From: Clostridia bacterium
Lineage (GTDB): Bacteria > Bacillota > Clostridia > Christensenellales > Borkfalkiaceae
NCBI GenBank assembly: GCA_900769545.1
Contig: CAAGGZ010000046.1
Span: 1-11,911, forward strand
Direction of reading: 5' to 3'
Length of the DNA stretch: 11,911 nucleotides
In this document: in pieces, positions 7,267 to 11,911 of the stretch
How positions within the stretch are numbered: the stretch's first letter is position 1
Layout of the letters: the number at the start of each line of letters is the position of its first letter
Made by a program: the position numbers and the translations under genes
Notes under the pieces: generated by a model
What the model was told of the DNA's origin: nothing
The model's database searches: none
The model's input: the letters and a program-made list of their open reading frames with translations, nothing else

Positions 7267-7283
7267 AAGGCTTTTAGAGCCCT
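7267..7283 (-). terminator. Weak hairpin after the ATPase gene, possible accessory terminator
   Basis: On the minus strand AGGGCT and AGCCTT can pair (6 bp with one wobble) around a 5-nt loop, followed by TTTAAAT. The stem is short and the T-run poor. The bidirectional terminator further on is the better stop. Confidence 0.25.
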
Positions 7284-7323
7284 GTCCCATCGCTGTCCCA
7301 AGGAATATTATTCATAAAAATTA

Positions 7324-8649
7324 TTATGTGCGTAAAGTTTGTAACGCCACACCAATTATTTTGTCAAGATTATCTGCCATAAACAAAGGCACGTTCAAAA
7401 CTTTTCCATCCAACGATAAATTTCTTAAAGATAATCTAACAATCAGCGGCGTTTCTTCCGTATATTGCTTTTCATAATTTTTTATGCTCGTTGCCTTTAC
7501 ATTAGTCCCCGCTTTCGCTTCTACGGGTATTACGTCGTTTTCTCTTTGAATAACAAAATCAACTTCGTAAGGAGCATTCGCCCAATACCTCGGCATAACC
7601 TCAAATTGCCTAAGCATGCTTTGCAAAACAAAGTTTTCTGTTAATGCACCTTTAAACTCGGTAAACAATCTGTTATCTTCCATAAAGGCGGACGTTGCTA
7701 AATGGGAATGTTTACGAAGCAAGCCAACGTCCCCCATATAAATCTTAAATGCCGTTAAATCATCATATGCAGAAAGCGGCAACCCTGGTTTTGCAATGCG
7801 GAACACTTTTTTCGCCAAATCCGCATTATACAACCAATTCAAAGCATTTTCATATTCTCTTGCTCTTGCACCTTCCTTTACTGCACTGTAAAGGAATTTT
7901 TTGTTTTCTCTTGCAAGTTGCGAAGGCAACGAATCCCAAATAAGCTGAATTTTGGGAACGTCCGTTATTTCTGCGTGTTTTGCAAAATCACTTTGATAGG
8001 ATGTTAATATATCCGAAAGCACTTTATCTGCGGCTTTTACGTCTCCGTCTTCCGTCCAAACTAATACCGCTTCGGGCATACCGCCCGTAACGAAATACAT
8101 TTTCAACTTTTCCACAAGCGGATTAAAAAAGGCATCGGGAATTTGTTCAATCGTTTCAACTTGAGAAAGGTATTCGGCAAAATTTTCATCGCCGTTTGCA
8201 ATTAAAAACTCCGTAAAGGTCATCGGTCCCATTTCAAGGAAATCAACCTTGCCCACGGGAAATCCCTTGGACAGCTTCAAGCCAAGCAACGAGCCTGCAC
8301 TTACAATATAATATTCGGGTGCATCTTCACAAAAATATTTCAGCGCATTTAACGCTTCTTCGCACGCTTGGATTTCATCGAAAATAATCAGCGTATCGGT
8401 CGTTATTTTTTTACCGCTCGCCATTGCAAGATTTTTCAGTATTCTACGAACGTCTTTTGTCGTTTCGAAAAACTGTTTATATTCTTCTTGTTTGTCAAAG
8501 TTGATATGCAAATACCCGTCTTTGAATTCTTTACCGAACTCTTCTAATACCCAGGTTTTTCCAACTTGTCTTACACCTTTTACAATGAGAGGCTTTCTTC
8601 TTTTGGATACTTTCCATTTTCTTAAATCATCCAGTATAAAACGTTTCAA
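7324..8649 (-). CDS. AAA-type ATPase with C-terminal DUF4143 region
   Basis: Counted from a TTG start at 8649, the product has 441 residues, normal for the AAA_14/DUF4143 family. Walker A is GVRQVGKT at residues 25-32 and Walker B is TLIIFDE at 86-92, followed by EIQ and the sensor-like VSAGSLLGL. The C-terminal DUF4143 region ends in a PD-(D/E)XK-like arrangement (Asp364, then Glu377 and Lys379 in VEAK), as is usual in the family. The cellular role of these proteins is not established. The longer reading from an ATG at 8703 is rejected because that ATG lies in the -35 box of a strong promoter. The TTG instead has AGGAGG 7 nt upstream, and MKRFILDDLRKW is a family-like N-terminus. The gene sits between two sugar modules and looks independently transcribed; it may be an acquired cassette. 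Confidence 0.92.
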   Translation of the reverse strand: MKRFILDDLRKWKVSKRRKPLIVKGVRQVGKTWVLEEFGKEFKDGYLHINFDKQEEYKQFFETTKDVRRILKNLAMASGKKITTDTLIIFDEIQACEEALNALKYFCEDAPEYYIVSAGSLLGLKLSKGFPVGKVDFLEMGPMTFTEFLIANGDENFAEYLSQVETIEQIPDAFFNPLVEKLKMYFVTGGMPEAVLVWTEDGDVKAADKVLSDILTSYQSDFAKHAEITDVPKIQLIWDSLPSQLARENKKFLYSAVKEGARAREYENALNWLYNADLAKKVFRIAKPGLPLSAYDDLTAFKIYMGDVGLLRKHSHLATSAFMEDNRLFTEFKGALTENFVLQSMLRQFEVMPRYWANAPYEVDFVIQRENDVIPVEAKAGTNVKATSIKNYEKQYTEETPLIVRLSLRNLSLDGKVLNVPLFMADNLDKIIGVALQTLRT

Positions 8650-8656
8650 AACGCCA

Positions 8657-8662
8657 CCTCCT
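8657..8662 (-). promoter_or_regulatory. Ribosome binding site deciding the TTG start of the ATPase
   Basis: The minus strand reads AGGAGG, 7 nt before TTG at 8649-8647. No ATG or GTG has comparable spacing in frame. Confidence 0.85.
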
Positions 8663-8674
8663 AAGATTTTCTCA

Positions 8675-8703
8675 ATTATAACACAACCAAAGAAAGCAGT
8701 CAA
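8675..8703 (-). promoter_or_regulatory. Sigma-A promoter of the ATPase gene
   Basis: On the minus strand TTGACT (8703-8698) is followed after 17 nt by a consensus TATAAT (8680-8675). Transcription should start near 8668, leaving about 19 nt before the TTG start. Confidence 0.85.
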
Positions 8704-8720
8704 TAGATTTTTACTAAAAA

Positions 8721-8736
8721 TGTGATTTTAAACACA
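8721..8736. promoter_or_regulatory. CRP/FNR-like inverted repeat upstream of the ATPase promoter
   Basis: TGTGATTTTAAACACA has outer TGTG/CACA arms and is centred about 60 bp upstream of the predicted transcription start. A second TGTGATTA lies nearby at 8752-8759. It resembles a CRP/FNR-family operator, but the DNA is AT-rich and no such regulator gene is in the window. Confidence 0.25.
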
Positions 8737-8791
8737 AAATATTTAAGATTTATGTGATTAAAGCACCAAAAGTAAATAAAAACCTTTTTGT

Positions 8792-9604
8792 TTACACGCC
8801 GCTATACGCCGAGAAACCACCGTCTACGGGAATAACCGTTCCCGTAACAAAACCGCTTGCGTTATCGTCCGCAAGCCACATCAGTGTTCCGATAAGGTCG
8901 GAAATTTCGCCAAATTTCCTCATCGGCGTTGCCGCAAGGATTTTACCCGTTCTTGCCGTCGGAGTACCGTCTTCGTTGAAAAGCAACGCTCTGTTTTGAT
9001 TAGTTACAAAGAACCCAGGCGCGATGGCGTTGCAACGAATATTACAGGGCGCGAAATGCACCGCAAGCCATTGCGTAAAGTTGGATATACCCGCTTTTGC
9101 CGCGCTATATGCAGGAATTTTGGTAAGCGGGCGGTATGCATTCATAGAGGAAATATTGATAATATTACCGCCCGTTTTAATCATATCCTGCGCAAACACC
9201 TGCGTTACCAAAAACGCACTCGTAATATTCAAATCAAATACAAACTTCAATCCGCTTTCTTCGAGCGCAAAGAAATCCTTTACGCCTTCCAAATCAGGAG
9301 TCATGGTTTCGTTGTCGGTACTTGCTCTTGGATTGTTGCCGCCTGCACCGTTGATAAGAAAGTTCACCGCGCCGAAGCTTTCGTTAATGATATTCTTCGC
9401 TTCGATAATACTTTCTTTATCCAAGCAATTACAACGAATCGCTATGGCTTTTTCACCGATTTCATCCGCAAATTGTTTCGCTGCATCATAGTTGATGTCG
9501 AGCAAAGCTACTTTTGCACCTTCTTTTGCGAGCGCTTTTGCAAACTCGCTGCAAATAATACCGCCTGCGCCCGTAATGGCAATTACTTTGTTTTCAAGTT
9601 TCAC
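8792..9604 (-). CDS. uxuB: SDR-family D-mannonate oxidoreductase (fructuronate reductase)
   Basis: This cytoplasmic short-chain dehydrogenase of 270 residues probably interconverts D-fructuronate and D-mannonate with NAD(P)H, the step before UxuA. The Rossmann motif is ITGAGGIICSE (10-20), the glycine-altered form usual in this SDR subgroup. LDIN lies at 35-38 and the NGAGGNNP strand end at 85-92. The catalytic residues are Asn126, Ser152 or Ser153, and Tyr166/Lys170 (YSAAK). The C-terminal GFVTGTVIPVDGGFSAYSGV is typical of the family. The GTG start at 9604 is chosen because AAGGAG (minus strand, 9618-9613) lies 8 nt upstream. A longer reading from 9706 would run through a structured spacer. 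I use uxuB in the Bacillus SDR sense, not for the unrelated E. coli enzyme. Substrate assignment rests on similarity by eye and on the uxuA neighbour. Confidence 0.85.
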   Translation of the reverse strand: MKLENKVIAITGAGGIICSEFAKALAKEGAKVALLDINYDAAKQFADEIGEKAIAIRCNCLDKESIIEAKNIINESFGAVNFLINGAGGNNPRASTDNETMTPDLEGVKDFFALEESGLKFVFDLNITSAFLVTQVFAQDMIKTGGNIINISSMNAYRPLTKIPAYSAAKAGISNFTQWLAVHFAPCNIRCNAIAPGFFVTNQNRALLFNEDGTPTARTGKILAATPMRKFGEISDLIGTLMWLADDNASGFVTGTVIPVDGGFSAYSGV

Positions 9605-9612
9605 TTTTCTTT

Positions 9613-9618
9613 CTCCTT
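9613..9618 (-). promoter_or_regulatory. Ribosome binding site deciding the GTG start of the oxidoreductase
   Basis: The minus strand reads AAGGAG, 8 nt before GTG at 9604-9602. It fixes the start at KLENKV and excludes the longer reading. Confidence 0.85.
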
Positions 9619-9713
9619 TCAAAAATAGATTACCTCTAAACGCAGAGAAACGAGCAAAACAAGGCGCGCGAGGCTTTCCGATGGGCGCGTACACATCCGT
9701 ACGCAAGCAAGGA

Positions 9714-9744
9714 AAACGTAGCGCAACGCAGTATTGCGACGTTT
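9714..9744 (-). promoter_or_regulatory. Stem-loop just after the uxuA stop
   Basis: AAACGT (9714-9719) pairs with ACGTTT (9739-9744) and CGCAA (9722-9726) with TTGCG (9734-9738). This gives 11 bp with a 2-nt bulge and a 7-nt loop. It begins 8 nt after the uxuA stop. No T-run follows on the minus strand, so it may protect the mRNA 3' end or mark a processing point rather than terminate. Confidence 0.5.
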
Positions 9745-9752
9745 ATGTGCGT

Positions 9753-10838
9753 TTACTTGTTTTCTTTCAGCCTCTCAAGCATATCCCAAACACCAAGCAT
9801 ATACATTATCCCCAAAGCACGGTCGTAAAGCCCATACCCAGGACGCACTTTTCCAGGGCCTTCATCCCAAAGGTGCCTACCATGGTCGGGACGAATGTAT
9901 CCATCAAACCCACAATCGTGGTATGCTCTGAGTATTTCCAATATACCCGTATCTCCGTCGCAATCACGATGACTTGCTTCGCTAAAATCACCATTTTCAA
10001 AGTGTTTTACGTTGCGAATATGCGCAAAGGCGATTCTATCACAATGCTTTCTAACGATTTCCGCTACGTTGTTTTCGGGATTGGCGTTCAAGCTACCCGA
10101 ACAAAGGGTAAGACAGTTATATTCATCGTCCACCATTTTTAAGAAACGGTCAATACTCGGCTCGTCTACTAAAAGACGAGGCAAGCCGAAAATATCCCAA
10201 GGCGGATCGTCCATGTGAATTGCCATTTTGATGTCGCACTCACGGCAAGTCGGCATAATTGCTTCCAAAAAATATTTGAGGTTTTCCCAAAGCTTTTCTT
10301 TTGTCACTGGAGCATAAGCCTTGAACAGCTCGTCCAATTTCGCCATACGTTCAGGTTCCCAACCAGGAAAAGTCATATTATACTTTTCCGTGAAATCGAG
10401 GATATACTTCGCCATAGCGTTGTAATCGTCTTGAATCATGTTCTTTTCATAGAAAAGCGCGGTAGAGCCGTCCCCTACTTCGTGGAAAAGATTACTTCTC
10501 GTCCAGTCGAAAATAGGCATAAAATTATAACAAATTACCTTGACGCCAAACTTGGAAAGATTGCGAATGGTTTGCTTATAATTTTCAATATACTTATCTC
10601 TCGTAGGCAAACCGATTTTAATATCATCGTGTACGTTCACCGATTCTACAACGTCAATATTAAAGCCGTATTCCTCGCATTGTCTTTTGACTTCCGCGAT
10701 TTCATGCTCTTCCCAGATTTCACCAGGCATTTTGTCGTGCAAAGCCCATACAATGCCTTTAACGCCTGGAATTTGCTTGATATCCGATAATTGAATACGG
10801 TCGTTTCCTTCTCCATACCAACGAAACGTCATTTGCAT
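9753..10838 (-). CDS. uxuA: Mannonate dehydratase
   Basis: UxuA dehydrates D-mannonate to 2-keto-3-deoxy-D-gluconate in hexuronate catabolism, using a divalent metal. The product is 361 residues, the shorter form common in Bacillota. It opens with MTFRWYGEGNDRIQLSDIKQ and continues with PGVKGIVWALHD, both typical of the family. Candidate metal ligands are His208 (AIHMDDPPWDIFG), Cys246 (TLCSGSL), His273 (FAHIRNV) and Asp318 (RPDHGRHLWDE). The start at 10838 is set by AAGGAGGT (minus strand, 10852-10845) 6 nt upstream. An ATG nine codons earlier precedes that site and is not used. The gene follows the aldolase gene after 42 nt and precedes the oxidoreductase gene after a 148-nt structured spacer, so all three probably share one transcript. 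This is the firmest functional call in the window. Confidence 0.96.
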   Translation of the reverse strand: MQMTFRWYGEGNDRIQLSDIKQIPGVKGIVWALHDKMPGEIWEEHEIAEVKRQCEEYGFNIDVVESVNVHDDIKIGLPTRDKYIENYKQTIRNLSKFGVKVICYNFMPIFDWTRSNLFHEVGDGSTALFYEKNMIQDDYNAMAKYILDFTEKYNMTFPGWEPERMAKLDELFKAYAPVTKEKLWENLKYFLEAIMPTCRECDIKMAIHMDDPPWDIFGLPRLLVDEPSIDRFLKMVDDEYNCLTLCSGSLNANPENNVAEIVRKHCDRIAFAHIRNVKHFENGDFSEASHRDCDGDTGILEILRAYHDCGFDGYIRPDHGRHLWDEGPGKVRPGYGLYDRALGIMYMLGVWDMLERLKENK

Positions 10839-10880
10839 ATAGTAACCTCCTTGTTTCTTAATCATATATAAAACAAGTTC

Positions 10881-11729
10881 TTAGTTGGAAAAAATAGAAA
10901 TCGCTTTCTTTACATCCTCTTTCATTGCTTGCATTGCCGCGTATTCTACGTCGTGCAAATAATTTGTTTTTCCGCTTTCTATTGCCACTTTCGCCGCCAT
11001 ATAACCTGCTTTCGACATATACGAATAATAATTGATTTTGCGGATACCATTTGCTATCGCTTTTTTGAATCCTCCTTCGGAAACTCCGCTACCGCCGTGC
11101 ATAACAAGAGGCAAGCCCGTCGCCTTTGCACAGTTTTTGATTACGTCAAAGTCGAGCTTGGGCTGCGCCGAATAGAAACCGTGCGCCGTACCGAACGCAA
11201 TCGCAAGCGCATCAATGCCTGTTGCCGCGCAGAATGCTTCCGCTTCGTCGGGACGAGTATAGAAATCTTCCGCTTTCGCGCCTACCATTTCTTCACCGCT
11301 ACCTGCTTCGCCCGTTACAAGTCTGCCAAGCTCCGCTTCCACACTCACGTTCATCGAGTGCGCAGCTTCGGTAATCATCTTCGTAAGGCGCAGATTTTCT
11401 TCGTAAGGAAGCGCAGACGCGTCCATCATCACGGAAGTGAAACCGAGCCTTAAAGCCTTGTAAACCATATCAAGAGAAGTACCATGGTCGAGATGAACGC
11501 ATACTGGCACCTTTGCATTTTGTGCCACCGCCACCATGGCAGGGCCTACCATGGAAATGTCGTTGTATACGTTATGCACTTCTGCGTGTGCGATGATAAC
11601 GGGTTTATTCAGTTCTTCCGCCGCACTGATTACAGCCTGCAAGCTATCAAATCCCGTTGCATTAAACATACCGATTGCGCTTTTATCTTCTTCTGCAATC
11701 TTCAAAATTTCTTTCAAATTGACTAACAT
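10881..11729 (-). CDS. Class II (zinc) ketose-bisphosphate-type aldolase, substrate uncertain
   Basis: This 282-residue cytoplasmic aldolase of the FbaA/GatY superfamily performs retro-aldol cleavage of a phosphorylated keto-sugar. Expected residues are present: HLDHG (His79, catalytic Asp81, zinc ligand His82), SVEAELG (Glu131/Glu133), GTAHG with zinc ligand His183, and MHGGSG with zinc ligand His211. The phosphate-binding segment usually reads close to (V/I)NxxT(D/E), but here it is KINYYSYMS (231-239). Asn233 is kept, while the Thr and acidic position are replaced. That suggests an altered substrate. The start codon overlaps the end of the kinase gene by 7 nt, and AAAGGAAA lies just upstream. 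Linkage to a sugar kinase and uxuA suggests it cleaves 2-keto-3-deoxy-6-phosphogluconate or a related sugar phosphate. That is speculative, since KDPG is normally cleaved by the class I enzyme Eda. Fructose- or tagatose-bisphosphate remain alternatives. Confidence 0.88.
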   Translation of the reverse strand: MLVNLKEILKIAEEDKSAIGMFNATGFDSLQAVISAAEELNKPVIIAHAEVHNVYNDISMVGPAMVAVAQNAKVPVCVHLDHGTSLDMVYKALRLGFTSVMMDASALPYEENLRLTKMITEAAHSMNVSVEAELGRLVTGEAGSGEEMVGAKAEDFYTRPDEAEAFCAATGIDALAIAFGTAHGFYSAQPKLDFDVIKNCAKATGLPLVMHGGSGVSEGGFKKAIANGIRKINYYSYMSKAGYMAAKVAIESGKTNYLHDVEYAAMQAMKEDVKKAISIFSN

Positions 11730-11911
11730 ATTTCTTTCCTTTTAAATCCTTTGCAAAGCTCTTGTATTTCTTTTTCTTCACGAAGTCCGCTAATAGCATC
11801 TGCGCTAGACAATGCTGCAACCGCCACTGCAGAAGCAAATTCCAAAATTTCTTTATCTGTTTTGTTTTGGTAAATACCGAACAACGCTCCTGCGCAAAAC
11901 GCATCGCCAGC
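11723..11911 (-). CDS. PfkB-family sugar kinase, C-terminal end only (possible 2-keto-3-deoxygluconate kinase)
   Basis: Only the last 62 residues lie in the window; the gene continues past the right edge. The fragment opens with AGDAFCAGALFGIY, the PfkB/ribokinase signature 2 that carries the catalytic Asp and the anion hole. It ends in the usual helical tail (EILEFASAVAVAALSSADAISG, a short charged helix and a Cys C-terminus). Its TAG stop overlaps the aldolase start by 7 nt, so the two are translationally coupled. Beside uxuA and the mannonate oxidoreductase, 2-keto-3-deoxygluconate kinase is the natural guess. Fructokinase, 1-phosphofructokinase and tagatose-6-phosphate kinase share this signature and cannot be excluded without the N-terminal substrate-binding half. 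Confidence 0.85.
   Translation of the reverse strand, partial: AGDAFCAGALFGIYQNKTDKEILEFASAVAVAALSSADAISGLREEKEIQELCKGFKRKEIC

Larger units (their letters stand above)
9605..9752. repeat. GC-rich structured spacer between uxuA and the oxidoreductase gene, possible intergenic repeat element
   Basis: These 148 nt are unlike the AT-rich gaps elsewhere in the window. They contain CGCGC/GCGCG arms (9665-9669 and 9685-9689), a perfect GCGTAC/GTACGC hairpin (9687-9704) and an 11-bp hairpin at 9714-9744. Several short inverted repeats packed together suggest a small mobile or REP-like intergenic element. Only one copy is in the window, so repetition cannot be shown. The part nearest 9604 carries the ribosome site of the downstream gene. 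Confidence 0.35.

Noticed and set aside
8704..8791. Terminator after the oxidoreductase gene
   Set aside because: Only A/T-runs and weak imperfect repeats are present; no GC-containing stem followed by a T-run on the minus strand.
8792..9706. Longer reading of the oxidoreductase with 34 extra N-terminal residues
   Set aside because: The extra part runs through the structured spacer, is not SDR-like, and the GTG at 9604 has a good ribosome site at the right distance.
9492..10142. Long open reading frame on the plus strand across the spacer
   Set aside because: It is the antisense of uxuA and of the oxidoreductase gene, has no ribosome site and no protein-like pattern.
11683..11904. Minus-strand 73-codon frame at the right edge
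   Set aside because: The frame one step away gives the PfkB signature and a clean coupled stop, so this one is a shadow.

Overview
The window looks like chromosomal DNA of a low-to-moderate-GC Gram-positive anaerobe, most likely an uncultured gut-type member of the Clostridia (Bacillota). This rests on strong AGGAGG-type ribosome sites, textbook sigma-A promoters, lipobox-anchored binding proteins, a cell-surface protein with a C-terminal membrane anchor, and carbohydrate ABC permeases with no dedicated ATPase. The lineage is an inference from style, not from a marker gene. No rRNA, tRNA, CRISPR array or insertion sequence was seen.

Left module (1-5929, all minus strand, transcribed right to left): one probable operon from a promoter at about 5978-6006. 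In order it encodes a 685-residue secreted, C-terminally anchored surface protein, a sugar-binding lipoprotein, two permeases of the MalF/MalG type, and a lipoprotein with a TIM-barrel-like (glycoside-hydrolase-like) start that runs off the left edge. A non-terminator stem-loop sits between the binding-protein and first permease genes. The permease and lipoprotein genes are 1 nt apart or overlap.

Centre (5930-7211): a 365-nt divergent control region, then a plus-strand AraC-family regulator with a TTGACA-N17-TATACT promoter and a strong, probably bidirectional, terminator. Just upstream of the ABC operon's -35 box lie two direct repeats about 20 bp apart. A near-identical third copy lies about 170 bp away, towards the regulator's promoter. 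This layout suits AraC-type activation, possibly with DNA looping.

Right of centre (7324-8649, minus strand): a free-standing AAA/DUF4143 ATPase gene with its own promoter and a TTG start. It has no obvious link to sugar use.

Right module (8792-11911, minus strand): part of a hexuronate catabolic operon. In transcription order: a PfkB-type sugar kinase (only its last 62 residues are present), a class II ketose-bisphosphate-type aldolase, mannonate dehydratase (uxuA) and an SDR-type mannonate/fructuronate oxidoreductase. The last two convert fructuronate through mannonate to 2-keto-3-deoxygluconate. A PfkB kinase could phosphorylate that product, and the unusual class II aldolase may act on it or on a related sugar phosphate. 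A 148-nt, GC-rich, hairpin-forming spacer separates uxuA from the oxidoreductase gene.

Taken together, the locus reads as capture, import and breakdown of a uronic-acid-containing glycan or oligosaccharide. The link between the transport half and the uronate half is inferred from proximity only.
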